Positions 45,189 to 54,010 of a stretch of 64,000 bases of DNA are shown piece by piece (position 1 is the first letter of the stretch; each line of letters starts with the position of its first letter). The notes under the pieces were generated by a model. That model made no database searches. It was not told the DNA's origin and was given only the letters and a program-made list of their open reading frames with translations. The stretch comes from Terriglobia bacterium (GTDB lineage Bacteria; Acidobacteriota; Thermoanaerobaculia; Thermoanaerobaculales; Thermoanaerobaculaceae), in contig JAIQFQ010000014.1 of NCBI GenBank assembly GCA_020073245.1, positions 1-64,000 of the forward strand. Direction: 5' to 3'. The translations under genes and the position numbers were made by a program.

Positions 45189-45815
45189 CTACTCCTCGTG
45201 GCCCAGCTTCGCAACCAGCCGGCTGAGCTGCTCGACAAGCTCCGCGACGCGCTCTTCGAGCTCCGCGACCCGACCCGCGAGGGCCTCGGAGGCAGGCGAC
45301 GGTGAAGCCGCGGCCCGGTCAGCACGCTCGGTCGGCGTGCCCGCAGCCAAATGGGTCCACCGGCGCTCCTTCTGTCCTGGCTCCCGGTTCAGCTCCGCGA
45401 CTAGAGGCTCCGTCCCTGCGGCCAGCCGCTTGAGCGCCTCCTCGACCTCGGCCATGCCCCCGAACGGGTGCATCCGCCCGCAGCGTCCGCGGAGCTCCCC
45501 CGGTGTCTGTGGGCCGCGGAGCAGCAGCACAGTGATCAGCGCCTTGCCGGCCGGGTCCAACTCCCAGCTCCGGTCGAGGTTGTGCTCCCAGCGCTCGGAC
45601 CGGGCCCCCTCTACCGGCCAGACGAAGACATCGGCCCGCAGGCGGTCGAGGGCCCCGCGAACATCGCCTTCAGTGAGCTCCACGACGGGCTCGCGATTGC
45701 TCTTCTGGTTGCACGCCGCGACCAGCGCATTGACGGTCAACGGGTAGTACTCAGGTGTCGTTTGCTGCTTTTCCAGCAGGCAGCCGAGCACCCGGATCTC
45801 GACGGCATCGAGCAC
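45189..45815 (-). CDS. YceH/UPF0502-like winged-helix protein
   Basis: About 208 residues. AVEIRVLGCLLEKQQTTPEY, YPLTVNALVAACNQKSNREP and GRMHPFGGMAEVEEALKRL match the UPF0502/DUF480 family, two winged-helix domains of unknown role. A C-terminal coiled coil (EALAGRVAELEERVAELVEQ) is added. The start is unsettled: GTG 45815 gives the right N-terminus but has no spaced ribosome-binding site, while GGGAGG at 45838-45843 would be correctly spaced for an ATC codon at 45830. Confidence 0.85.
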   Translation of the reverse strand: MLDAVEIRVLGCLLEKQQTTPEYYPLTVNALVAACNQKSNREPVVELTEGDVRGALDRLRADVFVWPVEGARSERWEHNLDRSWELDPAGKALITVLLLRGPQTPGELRGRCGRMHPFGGMAEVEEALKRLAAGTEPLVAELNREPGQKERRWTHLAAGTPTERADRAAASPSPASEALAGRVAELEERVAELVEQLSRLVAKLGHEE

Positions 45816-45922
45816 CCTTGGCAGACGGATGGCGCACCTCCCGTCCCAATGATAGGACGTTCGGTTCGCCGATCGGCGAGAGGGCCCGGACGCCCGATCT
45901 GGGTGCCCCGAGAGCGAGACGA

Positions 45923-48900
45923 CTACATCTCGAGGCGAATGCCGAGGCGCACCTGGCGAGGATCCTGGTAGGAGGTGCGCTTTCCGAAGTCCGGGTTGTC
46001 CAGCCCGGAACTCCGATCCGTATCCTGATCGTATCCCGTGACGGCCTGCCTGTTGAAGACGTTGGCCACGTCCACCGACAGCAGGAGCCTCCCCTGCCGG
46101 ATGCGGAACGCGTAGTCGGCGTGCAGGTCGAGCGACCACACCCACGGCATCCTGGCCTTGAACCCGTCCTGAGTCATCATCCCGCTCCCGCGCGGTCCCA
46201 AGAGAATGAACCCGTTGTGGCCGGAGATCGGATCCGAGGTGTCCGGTGTGAGCGGCTGGCCGGAAGACGCCGAGAACCCGGCACCGAGGTCGAGGCCGCG
46301 CTGGAAGGCGTACGATGCGTACACCTTGACCTGGTGCGTCCGGTCGTTGGGGAGCGGCCCGGCGCCGAGCTGACCAAGGTATCTCACGTCGCCCGTGAAA
46401 CCGTACTGAGGGACACCGATCTGCGTGTAGCTCGGGTCGTTGGTCGGGTAGTCGTCGAACGTGGTCTCGCCGGGCTTCGGCTCGTCAAGTCCGTTGTAGT
46501 AGAAGCCCTCGTACGTCCCCCACAGCCGCGACCAGCGGTACGAGGCGAGGAGCGCCCACCCGTTCGCGAAGCGTTTGTCCGCGGTCAGCTCGATGGCGTC
46601 GTAGTCGTGGATCGGGTTTTCGAACGCCCCGACGCCGTTCAGGGTCGCCGGGTAGTTCGCGCGCGGATTCGTGATCACGTACTGCACGTTGGACAGCCCC
46701 GGCAGGTGCTCCGCGTAGAGGACCATGGCGACGTTCGTGACGTCTTCGAGGACGCGCGGCGTCTCGCGGTGGACGTAGCGCATGCCGAGGCTCAACTGGG
46801 AAGCCACCTGGAACTCGAACCCGAGGGCGCCCTCCCGGATGAACCCCAGCTCCGAGGTCGGATCGATGATCGCCGCGCTTGCCCCCTTGGTGAGGAAATG
46901 GGTCGTCGTGCCGCCCGCCAGGACACCCTCGGGAACCGGCTGAGTGAGCGCCGCGTCGAAGTAGTCGGCGCGGGTGACGCGCCCGTAGGGCGAGAACGCG
47001 GTGACCGCGAGGTCGCTGGGGATCTTGGCGAAGAAGACGCCGAAGCTCCCGAAGACCTTGAGCTTGCCTTTGCCCGTCGGGTCATAGGCGAAGCCCAGGC
47101 GCGGCGCCCAGTTGTCCCCGAAGGCGAACGACTCGGCCGATCCGGCCATGCGCTCCCGCTCGTACCGCAATCCGGCCGAAATGGTCAGCCGCGGTCCCAC
47201 CTGCACCTTGTCCTGCATGAACAGGCCGAGGTAGTCCACGTTGGAGCGCTGCTGCGAGAACAGCAGCCCCTGGCTCACCCGGTAGATCTGCCCGTACTTC
47301 GAGTCGGGGTAGATCGTCACGCTCACCCCGGACGATGTCTGCTGTCCGTCCGGGAGCGTGACCGTTGGGCCCGTGAGCGCCGAGTTGGTCTCCATGTCGG
47401 TGCTCTCATAGCTGCCGCCGAACCGGATCTCGTGGCTCCCGAGGAGGTAGGTGGACTTGGCCTCGTACTGCAGGCTGGTTCCCTCGCTGTGCGAATCGTA
47501 GGAACCCTTGCCGCCCGAGCGCTTGGTGGGCTTGACCGTCTGGTCTCGAATCGACCACTGGTCGAGGTAGGGGGTGTCCTCGAAGACCTGGCGCGCCCGG
47601 CCGATGGACGCCTCCAGCAGCCAGGCGGGCGCGAGGAGCCCCTGGTAGTGGATCGTCTGGTTGTCGCCTCCGTAATCGAGGGAGTCGAAAGACGCCGTGC
47701 TGTCGCCCGTCATCGCCCGCGAGCTCTGTGGGCCCCTGGGGCTGGTGGATGGATCGCCGAAGAGGGAAACGTCGATACGGTTCCCCGGACCCGACTCGAT
47801 CGTCACCTTGGCCGCGTACGGCGTGCTGCGCCGCTCTCGGTCCACCCCGCCCAGGCTGCGGAGCGGGTACCCGGGCGGTGCAAGGAACGTCGTGCGCTCG
47901 TACTGCGGGTCAAGGGCGACATAGAAGAACGCGTGGTCCTTCACCAGCGGGCCACCGAAGGTGAAGCCCAGGTCCCGGCTCTCGTCCCCGATCGTCGTGG
48001 TCCCGCTGTTGGTCAGCACGAGCTCGGTTGCGGCCCCCTCGAACCGCTCGGGGCGCAGGTAGGCGAACATGCTCCCGTGCCAACTGTTCGAGCCGCTCTT
48101 GGTGATGACGTTGACGAGACCCCCGGTGGACTGCCCGTACTCCGCGTCGGAGCCCGCCGTCTTGACCTGGATCTGGTCGATGAGCTCGTACGTGACCCCC
48201 ATCCCGAGCGAGCCGTACGAACGCGAGTAGAGGCCGAGGCCCCCGTACTGGGGGTCGTTGATGGTCACCCCGTCCATCACGTACTGGTTTTCGAGCCCGC
48301 TCGCACCCGAGATCGAGGGGTTCTCAACTCCGAGCCCGCCGCTGCTCGATACGCTCGGCGCCACGTAGAGGACGTCGCTCAGCCGGCGTGCGACCGGGAT
48401 TTTGGCCAGGAAGCTCGAGCTGACGCCCGTGCTCACGGTCGCCGAGGAGAAGTCGACCATCGGCGGCGCGCCCTTGACCTCGAGCGCCTCCTTGAAGACG
48501 CCTGGCGGGAGCGCGAACGCCAGCTCCACTCGCCGTCCGAGCCGGACCTCGATGCCGTGCCGTTCGACCGCCGCGAACCCCGGAAGCTCCACCCGCACGG
48601 CGTAAAGCCCCGGTGTCAAATACGGCGCGAAGAACTTCCCGTCGGCCTCCGCAACGAAGACCCTGGATCCCTCGACCGATGTCACCGTCACTCTGGACCC
48701 GGGCAGCGGTGCGCTGGCTGTGTCAGTCACTCGGCCCCAGATGGTCCCCGTCGTCGACTCGTCGGCCCGGGCGACCTGGCCCACGAGAAGCAGCAAACCC
48801 GTCGCCACGAGCAACAGCGGACGGACGGCCCCGCCACGTCGTTCACTTCTCGCCGCCCCGGTCGCTCCCCGCGGGCCGGAACCGGACACTGATCGGCACA

Positions 48901-48937
48901 CGACCAGCCGCCCTCTGCTCCTCGCCTCGATAACCAC
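45923..48937 (-). CDS. TonB-dependent outer-membrane receptor (Oar-like)
   Basis: 1004 residues from GTG 48937 (GGAGGT 4 nt upstream). An Arg-rich N-terminus and a signal-anchor-like stretch (RPLLLVATGLLLLVGQVARA) are followed by a carboxypeptidase-regulatory-like beta domain (GTIWGRVTDTASAPLPGSRV), a plug domain (NQYVMDGVTIND, then AEYGQSTGGLVNVITKSGSN), and a long beta-barrel. The last residue is Met, after a short VRLGIRLEM strand. Members import large nutrients or act as adhesion proteins; Acidobacteriota encode many. Ligand unknown. Confidence 0.92.
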   Translation of the reverse strand: MVIEARSRGRLVVCRSVSGSGPRGATGAARSERRGGAVRPLLLVATGLLLLVGQVARADESTTGTIWGRVTDTASAPLPGSRVTVTSVEGSRVFVAEADGKFFAPYLTPGLYAVRVELPGFAAVERHGIEVRLGRRVELAFALPPGVFKEALEVKGAPPMVDFSSATVSTGVSSSFLAKIPVARRLSDVLYVAPSVSSSGGLGVENPSISGASGLENQYVMDGVTINDPQYGGLGLYSRSYGSLGMGVTYELIDQIQVKTAGSDAEYGQSTGGLVNVITKSGSNSWHGSMFAYLRPERFEGAATELVLTNSGTTTIGDESRDLGFTFGGPLVKDHAFFYVALDPQYERTTFLAPPGYPLRSLGGVDRERRSTPYAAKVTIESGPGNRIDVSLFGDPSTSPRGPQSSRAMTGDSTASFDSLDYGGDNQTIHYQGLLAPAWLLEASIGRARQVFEDTPYLDQWSIRDQTVKPTKRSGGKGSYDSHSEGTSLQYEAKSTYLLGSHEIRFGGSYESTDMETNSALTGPTVTLPDGQQTSSGVSVTIYPDSKYGQIYRVSQGLLFSQQRSNVDYLGLFMQDKVQVGPRLTISAGLRYERERMAGSAESFAFGDNWAPRLGFAYDPTGKGKLKVFGSFGVFFAKIPSDLAVTAFSPYGRVTRADYFDAALTQPVPEGVLAGGTTTHFLTKGASAAIIDPTSELGFIREGALGFEFQVASQLSLGMRYVHRETPRVLEDVTNVAMVLYAEHLPGLSNVQYVITNPRANYPATLNGVGAFENPIHDYDAIELTADKRFANGWALLASYRWSRLWGTYEGFYYNGLDEPKPGETTFDDYPTNDPSYTQIGVPQYGFTGDVRYLGQLGAGPLPNDRTHQVKVYASYAFQRGLDLGAGFSASSGQPLTPDTSDPISGHNGFILLGPRGSGMMTQDGFKARMPWVWSLDLHADYAFRIRQGRLLLSVDVANVFNRQAVTGYDQDTDRSSGLDNPDFGKRTSYQDPRQVRLGIRLEM

Positions 48938-49146
48938 GATTACCTCCGAACTTCAATGCACACAACGTCGACCCGGACGTTGGGCAGCGAATTCTAACCT
49001 GCTTTTGCCCCGTCAAGGGAAGACTCCGAGGTCGACGATCCGGAGCGCCAGGCCCTCGACGGTGCGGCGCCGCCGGTCGTCAGGTCCGAGCAAGCGCCGG
49101 GCGACAGTTCGGACTCCCTCCGCCATTGCCATATACTTGAGACGGA

Positions 49147-51072
49147 ATGTCGAATCGGGATCAAAGCCAGGGCGCGAGGACGCCGTCTCTCGGAGAGGTG
49201 CACGGCTCGGTATCCGTGCCGAAGCAGCTCTCCTTCTGGAAGCGCCTCTTCGCATTCTCCGGACCCGCGTACCTGGTCAGCGTCGGTTACATGGACCCGG
49301 GCAACTGGGCGACCGACATCGCCGCGGGTTCCAGGTTCGGCTACGCCCTGATCTGGGTGCTGGCGATGTCGAACCTGATGGCGATCCTTCTGCAGAGCCT
49401 CTCGGCGCGGCTCGGCATCGTGACGGGCATGGACCTCGCCCAGGCGTGCCGCGCGATGTTCGACCGGCGAGTCTCGCGCCTGTTATGGGTGCTTGCCGAG
49501 ATCGCCATCGCCGCATGCGACCTCGCGGAGGTGCTCGGCTCGGCGATCGGCCTCCAGCTACTGTTCGGCCTCCCGCTCCTGGTCGGGGTCGTGATCACGG
49601 CGCTCGACACGCTTATCCTGCTCGTCCTCCACAGCCGCGGCGTCCGCGTGATGGAGGCCTTCATCATCGTGCTCATCACGACGATCGGCGGCTGCCTGGC
49701 GGTCGAGATCGTGCTGTCGAAGCCGCACTGGGGGTCGATCGCGGCTGGCTTCGCGCCGACCCTGCCCGGGCCCGGGGCGCTCTTCCTCGCGATCGGCATC
49801 CTGGGTGCGACCGTGATGCCGCACAACCTGTACCTGCACTCGGCGCTCGTGCAGTCGCGCCGGATCAGCCAGACCCCGGCCGGGATCCGCAGCGGGGTGA
49901 AGTACAACATCATCGACTCGCTCGTGGCGCTCAACGGCGCGTTTTTTGTCAACGCCGCGCTGCTCGTGATGGCGGCGGCGACGTTCTTCAACGTGGGGCT
50001 GCACGACGTCGCGGAGATCCAGGACGCGCATCGGTTGCTCGCCCCGCTGCTGGGTGCGGCGGTGGCGCCGATCGCATTCGCGGTCGCCCTGATCGCGTCG
50101 GGGCAGTCGTCCACGATCACGGGCACGCTCGCCGGCCAGATCGTCATGGAAGGGTTCGTGCAGATCCGCCTCCGTCCGATCGTCCGCCGCATGCTGACGC
50201 GCGCCCTTGCCATCATTCCTGCCGTAGCAACGATCATCTGGTTCGGGGAGCGCGCTACGGGAGACCTGCTGGTGCTTTCGCAGGTCGTGCTCTCACTGCA
50301 GCTCTCGTTCGCGGTGATTCCGCTCATCCACCTGGTCTCCGACCCGCGCTGGATGGGCCAGTACGCTATTAAGCCGCTGCTCCAGGCGGTTTCGTGGCTG
50401 GTCGCCCTGACCATCGCCGTGCTGAACCTCAAGCTGTCCTTCGATGCAGTTGCCGTCTGGATGGCCGCCGCCGGGAGCCGCGGGTGGCTCCTCTGGGTCA
50501 CTGTCGTGCCGGGGGCCGCAGCCCTGGTGACCCTGCTGGGCTACGTGACCCTGGTGCCGTGGCTCGAACGCCGCCGGGGTGCGCCCACGCCGGCGATCCC
50601 GAGCGTCCACGGGCCGACCGCCATGCCGGCCGTGATGCCCCCGCACGCCGCACGGCGGATCGCCGCCGCGGTGGACTTCTCGAACGCCGACACCGCGGTC
50701 CTGTCGCAGGCGGTGACCCTGGCCAGGTCGTCCGGCCGCGGCGCCACTGTCGTTCTCATGCACGTCGTGGAGTCGGTCGGTGCCCGGATCATGGGAGACG
50801 AGATGCAGGACAGCGAGGCGCGCGGCGACCAGCAACGCCTCGAGCTTTACCGGAACGAGCTCTCGGAACTGGGCGTGGATGCATCCTACGACCTCGGTTT
50901 TGGCGATCCGATCGACCAGCTCGTCGCGCTGGTCCAGACCCACGGGCCGGACCTCGTGGTTCTCGGGAGCCACGGCCACCGCACGGTGGGGGACTTCGTG
51001 CACGGCACCACCGTGGAGCGCCTCCGCCACCGCGTCCGGGTACCCGTCCTGGTCGTCCCGACCACGAGCTGA
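49147..51072 (+). CDS. NRAMP divalent-metal transporter fused to a universal stress domain
   Basis: 641 residues. The N-terminal 11-helix NRAMP domain has the metal-binding DPGN in TM1 (GYMDPGNWATDIAAG) and MPHN in TM6 (TVMPHNLYLHSALVQSRR), so it should import Mn2+ or Fe2+ with protons. From about residue 495 a UspA domain follows, with an intact ATP-binding signature VVLGSHGHRTVGDFVHGTTV (G-x2-G-x9-G-T). The ATG at 49147 is preceded by GAGACGGA, and TATACT at 49131-49136 may be a -10 box. The fusion suggests nucleotide-dependent control of metal uptake, which is inference. Confidence 0.92.
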   Translation: MSNRDQSQGARTPSLGEVHGSVSVPKQLSFWKRLFAFSGPAYLVSVGYMDPGNWATDIAAGSRFGYALIWVLAMSNLMAILLQSLSARLGIVTGMDLAQACRAMFDRRVSRLLWVLAEIAIAACDLAEVLGSAIGLQLLFGLPLLVGVVITALDTLILLVLHSRGVRVMEAFIIVLITTIGGCLAVEIVLSKPHWGSIAAGFAPTLPGPGALFLAIGILGATVMPHNLYLHSALVQSRRISQTPAGIRSGVKYNIIDSLVALNGAFFVNAALLVMAAATFFNVGLHDVAEIQDAHRLLAPLLGAAVAPIAFAVALIASGQSSTITGTLAGQIVMEGFVQIRLRPIVRRMLTRALAIIPAVATIIWFGERATGDLLVLSQVVLSLQLSFAVIPLIHLVSDPRWMGQYAIKPLLQAVSWLVALTIAVLNLKLSFDAVAVWMAAAGSRGWLLWVTVVPGAAALVTLLGYVTLVPWLERRRGAPTPAIPSVHGPTAMPAVMPPHAARRIAAAVDFSNADTAVLSQAVTLARSSGRGATVVLMHVVESVGARIMGDEMQDSEARGDQQRLELYRNELSELGVDASYDLGFGDPIDQLVALVQTHGPDLVVLGSHGHRTVGDFVHGTTVERLRHRVRVPVLVVPTTS

Positions 51073-51137
51073 CGTCGGCGCCATGCCTTGACCGGCCGGG
51101 TCGTCGGTGGAAGCATGAACGCCGGGGGTGAGGTCCG

Positions 51138-52508
51138 TTGGGTGAGGCCATGAAAGGCCTGGCTCGCGCGCCGGTTGCACCGGACCCGGCGCAGCCGAGG
51201 CGTTCGCAGGGAGGCGGCGGGGTGCTGCGGGCCATGGGCTCACGCAACTACCGGCTCTTCATGGGTGGGCAGGGGATCTCGCTCATCGGCACATGGATCC
51301 AGCAGATCGCCCTCGCCTGGCTCGTCTACACCCTGACGCGCTCGGCGTTCCTGCTGGGCCTTGTCGGTTTCTGCTCCCAGATCGGCTCCTTCGTCCTGGC
51401 GCCGCTCGCAGGCGTCGTAGCCGACCGGTTCAACAAGCACCGTCTGTTGATCGGCACCCAGTCGTTCGCGATGCTCCAGGCGTTCGCGATCGGAGTCCTG
51501 GTCCTCTCGCACACCGTCGCTGTGTGGCACATCGTCGCCCTCTCCCTCTTCATCAGCATCGTAAACGCCTTCGACATGCCGACCCGGCACTCTTTCCTGG
51601 TCGAGATGATCGAGAACCGCGACGACCTTCCGAACGCCATCGCGCTCAACTCGTCGCTCGTCAACGGGGCGCGGCTGGTCGGACCCGCCGTAGCGGGACT
51701 TCTCATCACGGCGGTGGGCGAGGGTGCCTGCTTCATGATCAACGCCGCAAGCTACCTGGCCGTTATCGCGGCGCTGCTCGCGATGAGGATCGCGCCGCGC
51801 GAGAAACCCCGTGAGGAGCGCCGGATCTGGCACGAACTGCTCGAAGGCTTCGTCTACACATTCGGGTTCGCTCCCACCAGGGACATCCTCGGCCTGCTGG
51901 CGCTCGCAAGCGTGGCCGCCATGCCCTACTCGACCCTGATGCCGATCTTCGCCGCGCAGATCCTCCACGGCGGGGCCAGCACGCTCGGCTTCCTTTCAGG
52001 AGCTGCTGGCGTGGGCGCCCTCGCAGGGGCGATCGTGCTCGCGTACCGCAACACGGTGCTGGGTCTCGGGCGCTGGATACCGGCGGCATGTGCCGGTTTC
52101 GGGTTGTCGCTGATCGGGTTTTCGCTCTCCAGTCGGCTCCCACTCTCGCTGCTGATGCTCGTGGGAGCGGGGCTCACGATGATCACGCATCTGGCCGCCT
52201 CCAACACGATCCTGCAGACGGTTGTCGAGGACCGGTGGCGCGGGCGTGTGATGAGCTTCTACTCGATGGCATTCGTGGGCACGGCGCCGTTCGGCAGCCT
52301 GCTTGCCGGCTCCCTCGCGCACCACATCGGGGCGCCACGCACGGTCATGCTCGGGGGGATCGTCTGCATTCTGGGCGCCGCGGTGTTCGCGGCGCGGCTG
52401 CCGGTGCTGCGGCGCCTCATTCGCCCCATCTACCGGCAGCGTGGGATCATCCCTGAGGTCGCCAGCGGGATCGCCGCGGCCGCCGAAGGAAGCACCGGGA
52501 GACAGTGA
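51138..52508 (+). CDS. MFS transporter, EntS/MFS_3-type exporter
   Basis: About 456 residues with 12 hydrophobic helices. NYRLFMGGQGISLIGTWIQQ at the N-terminus and VADRFNKHR in the loop between TM2 and TM3 place it in the MFS_3 (enterobactin-exporter-like) group. The substrate is unknown. The start may be TTG 51138 (GGTGAGG four bases upstream) or ATG 51150. It follows the metal transporter by 65 nt; co-expression is possible. Confidence 0.85.
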   Translation: MGEAMKGLARAPVAPDPAQPRRSQGGGGVLRAMGSRNYRLFMGGQGISLIGTWIQQIALAWLVYTLTRSAFLLGLVGFCSQIGSFVLAPLAGVVADRFNKHRLLIGTQSFAMLQAFAIGVLVLSHTVAVWHIVALSLFISIVNAFDMPTRHSFLVEMIENRDDLPNAIALNSSLVNGARLVGPAVAGLLITAVGEGACFMINAASYLAVIAALLAMRIAPREKPREERRIWHELLEGFVYTFGFAPTRDILGLLALASVAAMPYSTLMPIFAAQILHGGASTLGFLSGAAGVGALAGAIVLAYRNTVLGLGRWIPAACAGFGLSLIGFSLSSRLPLSLLMLVGAGLTMITHLAASNTILQTVVEDRWRGRVMSFYSMAFVGTAPFGSLLAGSLAHHIGAPRTVMLGGIVCILGAAVFAARLPVLRRLIRPIYRQRGIIPEVASGIAAAAEGSTGRQ

Positions 52509-52664
52509 AGCGACCAGCGATGTCGTCAGTGGTCGGCGGTCCGTGACCCGAGCGACACAACGGGCGAGCCTTGAAAGAGCGTGTGAAGCGCTCCGCAAGA
52601 AGAAGCGCCTCACAGGCCGCGGGTGAGGGACCTGCTCGAGGGGTCCCTCCGCCGGCCGGCAGGT

Positions 52665-53090
52665 TCAGTCGGCGGTGTGGGATGTCGGGGACATCGCGTT
52701 GTCGAGCGCCGCGAAGAAATCCTGGTACGGCTTCGGCTCGAGTATCGGCGCGTCCTCGTACTGCGCGTTCGCGCGGACCACGACCTGCTGCTTGCCCCGC
52801 GTCTCCACCGTGACGGTCATGCGCAAGGCGTACTTCTCGAGCCTCATGGCCGCAACCGATCCGACGGCGGAGTCAACCTTCTCGATCGCGAACCCAAGAT
52901 CCTGAAGAGTCGCCATGACGGAACGAAGCACCTGCTCTCGGTTGCCGGTATCGAACGCACGTGCTTGTACACTGGGCAGCTGCGTCCGGTCCGAGGCGGA
53001 GGCGGTCACCGCAGGCGCCGACACGCAACCTGCCAGCACACCAATCGCCGCGATGCCAACAACGCAAAGTGAGGTCTTGTGCACGTTCAT
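52665..53090 (-). CDS. Small lipoprotein, unknown function (paralogue 1)
   Basis: A 141-residue predicted lipoprotein; hydrophobic signal with lipobox LAGC (SLCVVGIAAIGVLAGCVS). The mature part is alpha/beta-like, with GNREQVLRSVMATLQDLGFA and a C-terminal YQDFFAALDNAM. That ending closely resembles the upstream gene's YFDFFDKLSKAV, and both contain a 'D-LG-x-x-(I/V)-(E/D)' segment, so they are tandem paralogues. The start overlaps the upstream stop as ATGA. Confidence 0.8.
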   Translation of the reverse strand: MNVHKTSLCVVGIAAIGVLAGCVSAPAVTASASDRTQLPSVQARAFDTGNREQVLRSVMATLQDLGFAIEKVDSAVGSVAAMRLEKYALRMTVTVETRGKQQVVVRANAQYEDAPILEPKPYQDFFAALDNAMSPTSHTAD

Positions 53091-53632
53091 ATCTCTCGCG
53101 CCTCCACGGAGACGGCCTTCGAAAGCTTGTCGAAGAAGTCGAAGTAGACCTGGGGATCGACAACCGCCTCGCGCGCGGTCACCTCGTTCCGCGTATTCCA
53201 GATGATGAGCTGGAAGGTAACCCGGACAAGCTGGTTGTTGGGTTGATCCGCGGCTTGCGGTCTCACGAGGATCGAGGCCCTGACAACCTGTTCCTTCGCA
53301 ACCGGAGCCGCACCGCCGGCCAGGAGGGACCCGGTGGCCGGACTGGCGTCCTGTTGCGCGCTTCGTACGCTGCGCTTCTTCGAACCGACCACCAATCCCA
53401 GCTTCGTTTCGCTCTCGTCCACGTTGTATCCCAGGTCTCGAAGCACGCCTGCAACGCCGGCCACCAGCTTCGGCTCCTCGATCCCCGTGAACCGACGGGT
53501 CTCAAGCTGGCGATCCTGAAGGGACGAGGGGGTCAAGACCAGAGCATCCCTGGGGATGCTCGCAGCACAGCCGAGAACGAGGAGCGCCAGCGGCGAAAGT
53601 GCCAGCACTACACCACGAATCCGAAGTCTCAT
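53087..53632 (-). CDS. Small lipoprotein, unknown function (paralogue 2)
   Basis: 181 residues from ATG 53632 (GGAG 7-8 nt upstream); lipobox LVLGC after a hydrophobic signal. The mature domain includes VAGVAGVLRDLGYNVDESET, a conserved two-strand region with NQLVRVTFQLIIWN, and the YFDFFDKLSKAV ending shared with its partner. No known family recognised; the pair probably forms a complex at the outer membrane or periplasmic face. Confidence 0.8.
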   Translation of the reverse strand: MRLRIRGVVLALSPLALLVLGCAASIPRDALVLTPSSLQDRQLETRRFTGIEEPKLVAGVAGVLRDLGYNVDESETKLGLVVGSKKRSVRSAQQDASPATGSLLAGGAAPVAKEQVVRASILVRPQAADQPNNQLVRVTFQLIIWNTRNEVTAREAVVDPQVYFDFFDKLSKAVSVEAREI

Positions 53633-54010
53633 CCATATCTCCTTGAAGCGAGCCGCGTGGTCCGCGAGATCGCTCACCTTTCTGCCGTCGTAGAACGTGT
53701 TGATCGCTGCGAGAAATTGCAGTCCCGTCGAACGTGGACCTTAGCCTTGCGACGCAACAGATGTCAACATGAACACTTCGGTATTGCCCGACGAATACGA
53801 TCCCCTTGTGGTGGGCTCGTTGAGGTCGTGTACCTGGTGCTGATCGTCGATCTCGCCGTCGCGCGGGAGCGGTGATAACATTCCGACGTTGCTGGCAAAC
53901 GAACGTCTCAGTTTCGGCGCGACACGCGATGGAAAGACTTCCGGTCACCCGAGTGATCGGCTCGGATTTTCCACCCATCTAGCCTCGATGCCGCAGCCAT
54001 TGGAGACGAC
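53633..54010. other. Divergent intergenic region without recognised features
   Basis: 378 bp between the lipoprotein pair (minus) and the repeat protein gene (plus). No consistent reading frame. GGAGACGAC at 54002-54010 is the ribosome-binding site of the plus gene. Promoters must lie here, but I cannot identify them with confidence. Confidence 0.4.

Noticed and set aside
45755-48892. 1045-codon open frame on the plus strand
   Set aside because: It is the mirror of the TonB receptor gene: Arg/Val/Glu/His-rich composition typical of antisense to high-GC coding DNA, with no domain. The minus frame has a clear plug and barrel.
48938-49146. Manganese (yybP-ykoY) riboswitch before the NRAMP gene
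   Set aside because: No paired loops with the conserved purine-rich motifs were found; only a possible -10 box is visible and the leader after it is about 10 nt.
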